In this document: positions 38,307 through 59,758 of the stretch, one piece after another
Position numbering within the stretch: the stretch's first letter is position 1
Layout of the letters: each line of letters opens with the position of its first letter
Assembly (NCBI GenBank): GCA_921293015.1
Contig: OV121091.1
Coordinates: 39,416,839-39,480,838, forward strand
Reading direction: 5' to 3'
From: Phorcus lineatus
Taxonomy: Eukaryota > Mollusca > Gastropoda > Trochida > Trochidae
Length of the DNA: 64,000 bases
The notes under the pieces: generated by a model
What the model was told of the DNA's origin: nothing
Database searches by the model: none
Seen by the model: the letters and a program-made list of their open reading frames with translations, nothing else
Made by a program: the position numbers and the translations under genes

Positions 38307-39907
38307 TCAGAGATGGAAATAGCAATGTAAGCGGACATAAAATCTCCGTGTTAACGTTGATGACGTTAAGAAATATCTAATCTATAAGGTTTTGAGGTAC
38401 AGGCAACTTGTTTTCCCTTTTCAGTTTGTGAAACAATCGGCCAACTTAAATGCTGTTCTCGTGGAAGTATTTTCTTTAATGGCGTCTGGATTTGATAAAT
38501 CTCTGCCCTTGATTTTACCATCGTAAAGAAAACATTTGGAGGTTGAAACTGATAAGTGTATACTTTTCGTATTACATACAAGTAGCATGTGAATAGTTTA
38601 AAAAATCATCAGTTGAGCCATGTAGAATGTACCATTATCAAAGAGTCGATCATCATCGATATTGCTATCAGCATCGTGTTATAATACTACCTATTACTGA
38701 TATTCTAATCATCGCTGCCATTAAATTTTCATTTCCTCTATGCCTCTCGCCATTTGTTATGATATAATAATATAATGCAATATCCATATGCCCTCACCTG
38801 ATTCTTGACAGGCGTAACATATCCCTCCTTCCTCCAGTCCACGGAGGGGGGCAGGTTGTCGGAGACAGGTGCGCGGTGTATCGGGGACTTGTCTGGTCCA
38901 CCGTCCTCACCCCGGAACCCTGCCATCAGCTGCGCGAACTCTTCGTGTGTCTGAAACAGTTGTAAAGTTGAACTTTTGTGGGGAAAACAATGTAAGGAGT
39001 TATTCGCATGCAATATTACATTATATCCTAAACAAGAAGGAGAGAAACGTTGGGGATCAGGTTCATAGCGTGTGACGGGATTGGACTGAAGACATCAACG
39101 ATGTAATTGTACGTACAATGAACAAAATAGTTAAAAGCATGCACTAAAGCAATAGCATTGGTTATAATATTTGAGGAAATGGTAAGGGTAAGCACGTTCG
39201 ACACTACCGCTAGCACCTGTTAATATGGAACAATTTCAATCCAGTAGTCGTTAGACGGCTACTTTTAGCCAGTGACAAAGTGGTTTCTTAAAAGTTTCAT
39301 CATATTTAAATGAAGATATTAATGAGTATATATATATATGTTTTGTTTAGAAAAAAAAGAAACATGCAAAAATTCAACTATTTAACATCTTCAATTACTA
39401 CATAATACTCAATACAGATATCAGTTGAACTTCAAAACAACATATTTCATAAAATCACCAAATAGAAAAAATGTCTAAAATATTTCATTTATTAATTCAT
39501 TGAACAATCTTTGCACCCTCAATTAAAGTATTGAACATACCAAGTCCGCAAACTGATTCACACTGAGAGTGTACGTGTGTTTGCCGTCCTGCGCCTCGGC
39601 ATTGTGATCGTGAATCAGCTGTACGTTGTGCATGAATATTGACTTTCTGTACCAATACAAACAACATGTTATGAAGGCCTAAATCAGCAACAATCTTATT
39701 TAAGATTCTTTTTAAAAAAACATGAAATAACTTTTCCAAACATTAAAATCATGAGTTGTATCAGCATTAGCAGCATGACTACAACAGACACGCTAATGTA
39801 AAGCAATGAATATATACGTAGAAAAAGCAATGTGATAATAACGATAGTATACATAATAGGTTCTATCGCGTATTTATCCATGCCACAGAATGCTCAAAGC
39901 GCACATA

Positions 39908-41460
39908 AACTGACGTTCAAAAGAAACTTCCCACTCAATTTGAAAGCCTGTAAAAGAAACACAAACTCGAATACAGATATTTTGATTAGTGTATTTGAAT
40001 ACTTCATCATTGTTCATAAGATCATACAAAGGGTTACTCAAACAACACAACGAATCATCAACAAAACGTGTCGTGAAGATAGGTGGGGTTCAAAAATACA
40101 GTTTTTAAAAGTTTATGGCAATAATCAGGTTATTGAAGGTCCTCTAATGCTGCCATTTCTGGTTCTTCTGGTGATCAGTATCGTGTGTGTCCTCCGTGTG
40201 CGTCCATGCATGCTAATACACGTCGTCTAACGGATGTCGTCAGTCTTCTGATGACGTCACGAGGGATCTGACGCCATATGTCAGAAAGGGCCTGTTCAAG
40301 CTGATTTCTGTTAGCTGGAGGGTTTTGGAGGTTTCTCAACTGTCTGTCCATATGGTCCTAAACGTGTTCAATTGGATTCATGTCCGGGGAACATGCCGGC
40401 CATGGCAAAACCTGAACATTGTTGTTGGCAAGGTAGTCCTGAACAATTCGAGCTGTATGGGGCCTAGCGTTGTCATGCTGCAGAATGGTTCCTTGGCCCT
40501 GTCCATGTAAAAATGGCACTACAACTGGATTAAGAATCTCGTCTCGATACCTCTGTGCATTCAGGTTACCATTTACTATCACTAACTGAGTTTTCTAGGC
40601 ACCGCAAATGCCGCCCCATATCATGACACCACCTTGTCCATGGGGGTAGTACTCTTGGACGCACCCAGGTGCCAGTCGCTCTCCTCTTCTTCGGTGTACA
40701 CGGATTCTCCCGTCGGCATGATGAAGTCTGAATCGACTTTCGTCGGAAAACAGCACACGTTGCCATTGACGTTGCTGCCAACGTCGGACAGTCCTTGCCC
40801 AACGAAGTCGTGCCTGTCGATGTCTAATCGTCAGAGCAATTCCACGGAGGGGACGATAATCCCTGATACCCATAGCACGAAGACGTCGGGCGACAGTGCA
40901 TCGGCTGATACGGTGCCCGAGGGCTGTTGCTGCGGCCGACGTCGCCGTCACAAATCTATTGCGAAGGTGAATAACCCTTATAAGATGGTCTTCTCGTTGA
41001 GTTGTGACCCTAGGTCTTCCTGTCCTTGGTCTGTCGCGAGTTGTGCCTGTCAAACGATAGCGTGTAAAAAGTGCATACACCGTTCGTCTGGAACAGCCGA
41101 ACGTCCTCGCTATATGGGTCTGTGAAGCTCCCATTTCCATCATACCAATAGCTCTCTCACGTTGTTCGGCCGATAACCGTGGCATTTTTTTCGTGTGCTT
41201 TTTGTAACTGGCAAGTCGTATGATAAGAGAAAGCCTTTTATTTCAACATTGAGCACGTGCAATTTGTTTGAGGCACGAAAAACACATTTTACCATTTTTT
41301 TGAATTTATAGGACTTCTTGAGTTGTTCAACGCAATGCTCGTCCTATATACCCTTATTGTGTTTTGGCGAATGTTTTCAGGCTGGAAACGTTTGTGAAAC
41401 TTGGTTGGATTCGATTCGTACGATTTTTTAAAAGTGGGAAGTTTCTTTTGAACGTCAGTA
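39908..41460 (-). mobile_element. Tc1-like DNA transposon in cathepsin A intron 1
   Basis: A 1553-bp element is bounded by inverted repeats of about 27 bp (actgacgttcaaaagaaac at the left, its complement at the right) and flanked by TA on both sides (39906-39907 and 41461-41462). It contains one transposase gene on the minus strand. The insertion lies in the intron between 39646 and 42416 of cathepsin copy A. Confidence 0.9.
40175..41185 (-). pseudogene. Tc1-like transposase (DD34E) with two in-frame stops
   Basis: The frame spans 336 codons, the usual length for Tc1 transposases. The N-terminal part (M-P-R-L-S-A-E-Q-R-E-R, T-H-I-A-R-T-F-G-C-S-R-R-T-V) is the paired helix-turn-helix DNA-binding region. 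The catalytic triad is present: D in F-S-D-E-S-R-F, D in Q-H-D-N-A-R-P-H-T-A, and E in M-N-P-I-E-H-V, with 34 residues between the last two. TAG codons at 40595-40597 and 40358-40360 interrupt the frame; the second replaces the Trp usual after E-H-V. With only these visible breaks the copy is young but not autonomous. Confidence 0.9.
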
Positions 41461-42863
41461 TACAATGATACTTGAAGGTACTCATAACATATTAAATTTA
41501 TTCGCAACATTTTTTAATTATCAGTGTTAGCTTCTTCAACTTTATACGTAGATTGATGTTCATTTTAAGAAGAAGCAGAATTATTTATCTACATGTCACA
41601 TTTTATGAAGAAGAGAAATGATGATTTATTTACACGAAACATAACGTTGAACATATAACGTTGAATGAGATATATCATAAGAATTGGTAAAAATATCATC
41701 CATCAATATAGCTTACAACACACGAATACACAAAGTTCATAACAAATGAAACATCATAAATTACATATACCAAATTTTACATCGCACATCACCCCAAAAT
41801 AACACCACTCCATCCCAAAACACACAAATACACTCTCTCCTGGCACATAAAAGCAATCATGATGAATTGCTGCAAACAGTATTTTAAACATGCATTTTAT
41901 TTAATTTCATCACAATTGTATGGTTGTCATTTAGGTGAATAAGCAATATTTGTATGAAGTTGCATTGCATTATTTCTTTTCACAAAATATCTACATTTGT
42001 ACATATCATATAAACTCTTAGTTGTTTGTGAGGTTTAATCACATATTTCATATAGTGGACAATGTCCCGTAAACAATGTACACAAAATATTTGAACAGTG
42101 AAATGTGAGCAGACATCATACTCATCATACTCTGTGTATCGATATATATCAAAGTTCAAAATCACACCTAATATCATCTTAACATTGAACTTCAACTTCA
42201 TTTTGTTACCTATATCGGGCACTATGGAATACTGTAATGTAAATAGACTACTATTTTCTATATTGAAAATAATATCGCCAAGGTTATTTGTATCCTGCGC
42301 AAATTTGACACCATAGTCCATTTCATGCGATAACTAGCACATAAATCTTAATGGTCAGCTTTATAAAGACTTTGGCTTTGTTTATAGAAACGTCTCTCCT
42401 CATAAAGTCTCAAACCTCATATCTTCTTCTTCTTGTTGTGTATATTGCTTGTTGTACTTCATTTTGAACGTTGCCCACTCGTCTTGCAATCGAACACCTG
42501 CAACAATTGCTGCAACCGCAACGACTTGCAACATCTACAAGGTACATGGAACGGAGTGATTAATCTACATTTCAATCAACCTAATACATATAAGAAGAAG
42601 GACTTGACTTGGTAACATGTGTTTTCAGGGTGTAAATTGGCGTATAAATAGCGAGTGTATCATATACACTATAAGTTGACAGTCTTACGAATATTATCAC
42701 ATTAAATTAAAAAAATTTTGCTTTCTAATTTGTAATCGAATTATATAATTGTAAAATAAATATGAGCAACTAACGCGAATATTCAGTGACTTATACAATA
42801 AGCATGACAAAATAAAACCAAAGTAATATTATTTTCCCCCCTCTTCTTAAGATCAAACTTTAC

Positions 42864-42934
42864 CTTTGTAAACGCCATTACGCAGTGAATCTCTTGACCC
42901 GAAGTAACCGACAATTGCTGGCGTGTCTATATAT
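42864..42934 (-). promoter_or_regulatory. Likely promoter and 5' exon of cathepsin copy A
   Basis: On the minus strand a TATATAG box (42928-42934) lies about 30 bases ahead of a short segment that ends at an AAAG/GTAAAG donor (42863/42864). The next acceptor (CTTGTAG) directly abuts the coding ATG at 42534. This mirrors copy B, where a 5' UTR intron also ends at the ATG. The segment itself contains ATG in frame (M-A-F-T-K), so translation might start slightly earlier. Confidence 0.45.
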
Positions 42935-44156
42935 CCCAAACTTTGAGCCGAAGTTCTTAATCGGATTATAATCCAAACCCTGATAAAGCAGGTGACGATC
43001 GACACTGGACAAGTCGAAGATCTTCTGAAAAACGATCTTCCTTAAGTCAAGAAACCAGTGAAATCTAAAAAATACACGTTTTGTCTACATAGACATATAA
43101 TTTGAATTATTGAATTTATGAGATACCTCTCTTTGCTGTAGTTAAATAAACGTTTTATTGTTTTTTTTAACGTTTTTATTTGCAAAGTCGAAGAAAGAAC
43201 GTCCCTTTAATAAGGACGGCCTAGCCTTCAGCAACCGAATAATGAATTGTGTCAAACATGGAAGAAAAATAAACCTTCGATAACACATTCACCTTTCTAA
43301 CACCTTCGATTCAGTTGTCCACTGAATATGAATATCGGTAAGTATCAAGATTGACGCACGTGTATTTCGTAGTATTTCTTTAACTTTAAAAGTATGTTCA
43401 TCTGGAAAGGTTGAGCGTTGGATGAAGAGCCTGCCTTTGAATATATTCTAACACTGTTAGGTTGGGACCTTATTGTAAGACTTTTATTTACATAGATCCA
43501 TTAGCAGAGACACTTTTTGTAATAATGCTTATCATCTAAACCATATTCAGCTATATTTTGACAGCCCGCACAGGTCAACAGTGTTAAGGTCTAATAAGCT
43601 TGCAACGATGAAAGTGGTTAAAATTGCAATTCATTCTGTTTAAATCTAATTTGGATTAGCATGTCTCAGTTGTTATTCGTGTCTCTTTGACACTTTATGT
43701 TGATCGTAGTCCTTTTTTGACGAAAACGTTCCATTTTATCAGAAACGTAAATTCTATATTTGTTGATGTTCTACGTGGGTAATGTTCACAGTGAATTTGA
43801 TTTAACGATATTAATGTTAATTATATATTCAACATTTATGGCTGATATTACCTGAAACATCCATACTTACGTATTGTTCTTGAAACCAACTAAATAAACT
43901 AAACAGTAACTAAACACTTTTATTTTACAATAATTTCATTGTTTAAAGAAAACAAAACTATATCATTTTTAGGCAGTAGAAATATGCAAATTTCCTTGAA
44001 GCTTTATTGTACATCTTTTTGTCAAAAAGTAGTATTTGTACTCTTTATATGACAGATCCATCAAAATATCTTATTCCTGTTTTAATTTTTAAAGTAATGG
44101 CATTCTTTCCAGCACGCTCGGGATATATATAGATACTGTCATTACATTATATATAT

Positions 44157-44199
44157 CATACATACATACATACATACATACATACATACATACATACAT

Positions 44200-44231
<32 letters not shown>

Positions 44232-44252
44232 CCACGCACACACACACACACA

Positions 44253-44282
<30 letters not shown>
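44157..44282. repeat. CATA/CA compound microsatellite
   Basis: Runs of cata flank a central run of ca about 35 bases long. This is simple sequence. The minus ORF across it (Cys-Val-Tyr rich) is an artefact. Confidence 0.95.
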
Positions 44283-44284
<2 letters not shown>

Positions 44285-45478
44285 ACCCCTTCTATGTGTA
44301 GTAGATGGGCACTACCGATGTATCCAAAGCTTAGAGAATATATTTGATACCAAATTCAATCGATAAAGGTTTCAGTTATTACTAGTTTTTATAAATCGGG
44401 TGTTCCATAGATCAATCCACCCACATCATTCAGTTTCAATGATAACACGTAACACAAAATAAGTTATCTTAATATAAACACACATGTAAAATGTACTCTT
44501 GGCAGTGTGATATTAAGGGTGTAAGATCCATCCTCGCCTACTTTGACATATCTTTGATCAATGGAGGGTATCATACTCTAAATCGAAGGTATTTCATTCA
44601 AATCCCTTTAAATGTTGAACCTTATATTTCCTGTGTGCTTTAATAATCCGCAAACAATTGGGGCCCCTGATAACAGGAGGTGACGTAACTAAACCATAAA
44701 AGCTCAAGGCCGACTCTCTGAAGACCGTAATTGGTCAGACAAGATGATGGTCTTCGTTCGGTCAATTGGATCTCCCTTCCAAGGACATAACTTTCGGTGT
44801 AATTTTGTGGAAAAGAATTCAGAAATCTTTCCAGTTAGATGTTCTTAATACATGGTTATAACATAAACCAGTTGAAACATGTAAACATTTTTGTTGAGTT
44901 AGATTTAATAACGTGATAAATGAGAGCGCACACTCGGTACAACATAACAAGAATGAGAATTGAAGCCTTTCATCAGCGTGTGAAAAGCATTCTTATTACA
45001 TTACAATGCATCGTTGATTAGTCTTTACAAACCATTGGGAAATGTGTTGATAGTCTTTCCATACATATTTAACTTTTGAAATTTATGAAAGTAGAGCGCC
45101 TTGATTAGTCTTTAAAAGTCATTGGGAAATGTGTGGATTTTCTATCCATACATATTTAACTTTTAACATCTATGAAAGTAGAGAGCCTTTTTTCTGATCA
45201 TTTCCCAAAACTGAAGATGGCTTACTGGTTGCCGATAGTTCAGGCTCTTTAAGTTTATTGTGTACCACCTAAAGCTGTGGCATATGTTTTATCATGTCGC
45301 GTAATTTAACTTCATGAAAAGTACCTTTACACCTGTAAATCCAGCTGACCTTTTTTGAAACATTGAATATGTAATTTGCGAAAATTAATTCGCAGTAGGT
45401 AACGACGAGGCAGGACTGCGAAACAATTCTTGTCAGTAACATATTTGCTCATTACGTTTGCCTCTGGATATTCTTTGG

Positions 45479-45566
45479 CAATCTCATTAAAATAAAATAT
45501 GATATTGCTGCACTACGTTAGGCATATTAAATTGTGGAGCATTCTGATTCCATTTTAATGAGATTG
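45479..45566. mobile_element. Palindromic MITE, M family copy 3 (88 bp)
   Basis: Ends are caatctcattaaaat and attttaatgagattg. The flanks on both sides are attctttgg, an exact 9-bp target-site duplication. Confidence 0.9.
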
Positions 45567-46270
45567 ATTCTTTGGAGATTTACTGTTCGAGATACTTGAT
45601 TGTTTGAATGTCAGTTGTGTCAACTTCTATATTTAAGATGCATTTTGTAATGTTCATGTAAACACTTGCATGCTTTGCAACCAAACGATTGGAATTCTTC
45701 GTAGGTTTCTGTACCAATTGCAAGGGGCATGGATTTGTCATTATAAAGAACGAAAATATGTGCTTTAAATGATAAAACCATACAGTTTTAAAAGAGTAAA
45801 ACGTTGAAACACCCTTCGTAGGTTTGAAATTTAATCTGAAATATTGAAATACCATCTCCACCTTCAAAGCTTTAACGTTTTCCCATGATGTTAACCATGG
45901 ATGCGAAGAGTTCAAGGGGGTATTTTGAGAGATGCGAAGTTACATCGTGGAAATTTTGAAATCTCGTCAGCTTAAAGCGTGACAGCGACAAAGCCTATTG
46001 CTCGGGTAATCAGTTCATTTCTTGCTTTCTGTCTGCAATCTACAACGAATTAAACATTGACACAGTTGAGTTGTTATGTTTTAATCAATATTTACTGTAG
46101 TACATAATTATGATGACAACTTGGTGTTCAATATAGATGATAGATAAACGAAAAGTCGACGATGTTCGATACAGCAGCCAACAGTCAATAATAATTATAC
46201 AACTTCCGTCTATCCATCATCTCATGTCATGAAGCCATTGTATTTCGTCTTCGAAGCTGTCTTGTGTTCT

Positions 46271-51694
<5,424 letters not shown>

Positions 51695-51974
51695 CTGCAG
51701 AGGTAGGATTTATTACAACAATTCTCTGCGGTTTTAATTATTGTATAAAAATAACATTGTTTGAACCATAGTTAAAGAGAGAGCTCTAACGGAAAAGAAC
51801 TGGCATTCATGTTTATGCATATGCTATTGTTAAATGATATTCAAACACTCTACTTGAGACAGGTACCAAATGGTAAGTGTTTGATTTCTTAAGATTTGAT
51901 GTCTTAATTAAGTCTATTGCTCATTCACTCACACAGAAAAACAAACATAAATGAGGATGTCCACAAGTACTACG

Positions 51975-52404
51975 CAGTCTGATTAAAATATTCCGAGGAA
52001 TAAAAGTTTTCAAATTTACTTTTAAGGGAATGAACTTGCTCTATCAAGGCCTATACCCTCAACAACGGTCTGAAAGCAGCCTCATTGCTCTCACGTGCTG
52101 ACACCAGTTTAGCAAACCTAGCCATTAACGGACAAATCACATCATCGCGTTTAAGCTAAGGATAGGGACAATGAAGTTTAACGAATGGTAAACAGGAATT
52201 ACTTGCCCCTAGATACTGATACCCAAGGCTTAGCCGGAGTCCTTTTGATTGGCTAGATGAGATAGCGTTAGAGCATGCGCTCTACGAGGGTGCTTTCAGA
52301 CCGTTGTGTAGAGAAAATCCCCTGACAGAGTAAGTACGAATCCCGCTGGAGTCAATAATTAAAAACTTTCATTCCTCGGAACACGGTTGAATTTAATCAG
52401 ACTG
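51975..52404. mobile_element. 430-bp MITE with 9-bp duplication and tRNA-like core
   Basis: Ends CAGTCTGATTAAA and its complement, with a further shared block (ttccgaggaat), form terminal inverted repeats. The sequence agtactacg lies on both sides (51966-51974 and 52405-52413), an exact 9-bp target duplication typical of Mutator-like insertion. An inner inverted repeat (acaacggtctgaaagca) and a stretch near 52250-52350 resembling tRNA A and B boxes (gcgttagagcatgcgctc; gtacgaatccc) lie inside. It sits in the 5' UTR intron of cathepsin copy B. Confidence 0.85.
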
Positions 52405-53090
52405 AGTACTACGAGTAGGAAAGCCTAATACGACATGGCTGATATGACTTATCATTTATCTATTGTATTTATGTAGATATTGCTCAGCTCTTTTTTATCA
52501 GATTGTAAAATCAAGGTAAACGAGGGCGATATTTTTCACCAAATACGAAAATATATTTAAATGATATCTATTCAAAACTATATACAGCATCTCCTAATTT
52601 CGTTTCGATACAAAAGAAGTTTCTTTTGAGAATAATGATTTATAAAATGCAGATTTCACAATGTCATTTTAATCTTCTTTCTTATAGAGACACAACATTG
52701 AGTGTACCGTAAAAGACACACTCCTGTTAGTTTAACCGTTGAAGCTATTTTATTTGGTTCTCACTGGGTGTCACTCTTCAACGTTTTACATACAGAAGTA
52801 CGCCAATACGGGAATCACCATACGAAAATATGAAATGCTTATCCTTATAATGCAGTTAAGGAATTGTTCCCAAAGATAAACCTACTTGACAAACCAAGAA
52901 AGTTGGTTAATGTGAGAAACATCCGCAAAGTGAAGGAACACCAGTACGATTTATATATTAAAACAAATCAGCGATTATAATTGAACCTATCTTTACAAGT
53001 AACATAACAATAAGACACGATTATCTTATTCCCATAGTAAGTTTTTGATAATATTTTCAAAGCTGGTTAGTGAATGGAAAGTCTACTCAC

Positions 53091-53175
53091 ATTTTGACTC
53101 GACGAAGTTAACCCAGGTAACGGGGTTGAAAGAAGGGGGCGGGTACTTTTATAGGAAAACGTTTAGTCACATGAC
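53091..53175 (-). promoter_or_regulatory. Promoter and 5' UTR exon of cathepsin copy B
   Basis: On the minus strand TATAAAAG lies at 53146-53153, about 30 bases before an inferred start near 53120. The short 5' UTR exon ends at a GTGAGT donor (53085-53090). The matching acceptor CTGCAG abuts the ATG at 51694. An E-box GTCACATGAC at 53166-53175, 13 bases ahead of the TATA box, differs by one base from the lysosomal-gene CLEAR motif GTCACGTGAC bound by TFEB/MITF factors. Confidence 0.6.
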
Positions 53176-56100
53176 CGTTACTACCCCCTCGTGCGCATTC
53201 ACGAGGTTTTTGGTGTCCATTTCATGTACCGGGGTTACATTACCCTTGTCGATGTGTAGCTTTACTGCTTAGAATGATCTTTACTTTGTGTATAACGATT
53301 TAGACCTATGGTTAATAGAAAAATATCTACTGTTAACGGTGTCTCCTTAAATTGCTTTGCTATCATAACATAGTAATTAACTTATTAAATTTATTCCGCG
53401 TATCTTTAAAACTTACACTAACAAAGAGTTTATTGTTCAAGAGACATACGTCAAACATTTATCTTGTGTTACTATGTATTTTACTTTGCTCAATTTTCCA
53501 TTCAAATGCTATATGGTACAGCGAAGTGATGATTCTATAGTGTAAATTCGCAATTTGGAATCAAACGGTAATAAGTGAAACGTTATTTCCGAAAATAACG
53601 ACACATGTATCTAAATCGGATTTAAAGACAAATATGCGTCAGGAGTATATAATAAATTATTTACACTGAAAAAATGGAGTTTTGATTTTAAACATGTTGC
53701 GTATACGTACATGTTTAATTCAAAACATGTTGCGAAATGTGTTTAAATGCTAAACACATCAATTATTATGTGTTGTAAATCAAAACATGTTTCAAATATA
53801 AACACATTGCACTATATATACTGACATAATTTACACCCAGGGCCTTTTTCTCAATAATATGATAATAATCATAATGAATAACGAGGTTTATAGCAAGATT
53901 TGAGATACAGTGAGTGTTTTTTTAATAACGCCACATTTGGAAATATTTCAGCCATTAGCGGCTTTTTGGTATTCAGACTTGTGTACTTTTTTTAAGGGGC
54001 AGAATGCGAAAGCATAATTTACCCAGCTTTACCAAGTGGTTTGTCCCTACAAATGTTGTACGCGCTCAATTTGGTTATATAAAGGCGTATAAGAAATGAT
54101 AGGAGGTTTATATTTCAGAATTCCAGGCCTTTCCTTCCTGAGAAACATATGAAAATAGGTCTTTAGAGCGTGGCACTTGTGGTCCCGAAGGGGCACAGAA
54201 TAACAATACCTACACTTTCCAATCCCCACTGGGCAAGGTAAGAGTAAACTGCTGAACAAAAGTTTGTTACACTATTTATAGCTTCAAATGTAAAATCATC
54301 ATCATCGGAAATGTTAGAATTGTAACCATCTCTCAAAAGAACAATGTACAGACTAAACTGATATGTTAAGGGTTCTTCACTACATATAAAAGGTAAATTT
54401 GTGTGGTTTGGTTGATTATGTAAAACCTTATGATATATATCTATAGAGTTTTTGCAAAAGAGTTTTTAAAATGAAAAAAATCATGGGAAATTCTTTTTAA
54501 AATATGTGAAATTTACACGAATTTATGAGAAATTTATAAAACTTTATGAGAAGTTTATAACAATTTAAGAGAAATTTTTAAAAAATTTAAGAGAAATTTA
54601 TAAAAATTTAAGAGTAATTTATGAAAATTTAAGAGAAATATATAAAAATTATGTGAAAGTTATAAACACAAATCCCGGTCAAATGTGTTGTGATAGTAAC
54701 ATTATGTTTCTTTATTTCCTCAAAAAATCATACCCTTTGGTAGAAAGATGATTTAATGAATCGACCTCAAGTAAACACCTATCTACATGATATTTACAAG
54801 AAATGTAGCAAACATTTGTTAAGTAGCTGTTTACAAAATTTCAACTCCCTAGAGTCAGTGGTTTGTAAGAAGTAGAAAAAGCGAAACGTTTACGGACAGA
54901 TGGACGCCGTATGCTATGCCATAAACCCATAGGACTTTTTTGGCCAGACAGAACGAGATTAAAAATATATACGATTGGCTGTGCGCGATGTTGGTTGACA
55001 ATGGCTGAATTAGGAATGGCGGCAGCTTTTGAATCCACGAGAACAAGGGATGACATATTCTTTATCAAAGTATTCATAACCTAACCTAACCCTCATTTAA
55101 ACATTAGCATCATAGCATTTGGCATAGCGGCTGGGTTTTTTGGTCTGGAAACTGTTGGGAAACAAATAATATTGCCGTAATCGTAAATCTTGTGGATTGA
55201 TTGCAAAGTCGCATTAATGCATCAAGGTCTTTTAGATTTAACTTCATAACCTTTATGATATCAATCTAATTAAACTAACTGTAATGATCGGTAATAACAT
55301 TTTGGTAATTAGTATAACATTACAGCTAGTTTTAACTAGATTATAATTTTTTTTCCAAATAACTTATATGGTAGATCGTCACTAATATCGAGAGACGTGC
55401 ATTGTCTGAAAGTCAGTAATAGTTACGTCATATCTGTGTGTATAAGTGCCTTTTGAAATGTATGGCCCCCAGAACTGAAGAGACAGTAGAACTAGGTATT
55501 TTTGTGGACTATATGCTGGTTAAAGCAAGTTGCTCAATGCTATATCTAGAGAAACATGAAGAGCCTAAATATACGTGAATAGCGATTTCTTTCCTCCCGA
55601 TAATACCGGACAAACTGTAACTTACAATAGCCTTTCAAATAATCACTTGCATTTTGCAAGGTATTTCTGAAATTAAATAGAAAGTCTTGACACTATGTAC
55701 CAACTCAGACAAAAGAATGAGTTCATATAAGCCCATCAAGCAGAACGGTGCGAAAAACACTCGTAAAAGAGATTTATAAGTTTAAGGATGTACTGGACAT
55801 AAGAATTTTATTCAAGATGTACACTTTTATGTTGAATCTGCTAACTTATCAATTTATCTGTATACATTTCCCCATTTTCGCCCATGTCTTTTAAATGGAT
55901 TGGAGGTTTGACATGATTTGCCTCAGATGTATACATGTTAACATATCACCTTATTTAAGCAACTTATCTAATCTAGAGTAAAAAATAACTGATAAAATAG
56001 TTTCTGTGACTCAAAACAGGTCCCATCTAACAAGATATTCTTATGGTACAACAACCTTCGGACAATACCACAGATCTTTGGGTTTGCACGATATAATGTA

Positions 56101-56346
56101 TTTCAAGTGTAAGATTTCAACATACATGTATATCAATCTAAAAATTAAAAGATTCAACCAAATATGTTTTTACTTTTTATTTACAAAAAAGACAGGCAAA
56201 CATATGACATACAACAAAAACATATAAAACAGTGTTGACCTGACAATTCTTCGAACAGTTTCGAAAATAATATCGAAATTTGAAAAAGTTCTTTCGAGGT
56301 CACATTGTCATGGCGAGATTTCATTATCACATGACTACCACGTGAT
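53176..56346. other. Intergenic between cathepsin copies B and C; no gene seen
   Basis: AT-rich sequence with a degenerate minisatellite (54470-54660). On the minus strand AATAAA at 56176-56181, about 165 bases past the copy C stop, is a likely polyadenylation signal. Minus ORFs of 70-78 codons near 54050 and 54850 show no domain or splice structure. Confidence 0.6.
54470..54660. repeat. Degenerate AT-rich minisatellite
   Basis: The motif aatttaagagaaatttataa and variants recur at about 20-25 base spacing for roughly 190 bases. The units vary in length and sequence. Confidence 0.8.

Positions 56347-59758
<3,412 letters not shown>

Larger units (their letters stand above)
42935..46270. other. 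Intergenic between cathepsin copies A and B; no gene seen
   Basis: The stretch contains a CATA/CA microsatellite, an M-family MITE at 45479-45566 and AT-rich filler. On the minus strand ATTAAA at 46080-46085 may be the polyadenylation signal of copy B. The 111-codon minus ORF at 45580-45915 has no recognisable domain. Confidence 0.6.

Noticed and set aside
40634-41125. 163-codon plus ORF
   Set aside because: It is antisense to the Tc1-like transposase and has no domain of its own.
41980-42321. 113-codon minus ORF inside cathepsin A intron 1
   Set aside because: It starts with ATG but shows no recognisable domain or signal peptide, has AT-rich codon use, and has an overlapping antisense ORF.
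44089-44277. Cys/Val/Tyr-rich minus ORF
   Set aside because: It is a translation of the CATA/CA microsatellite.
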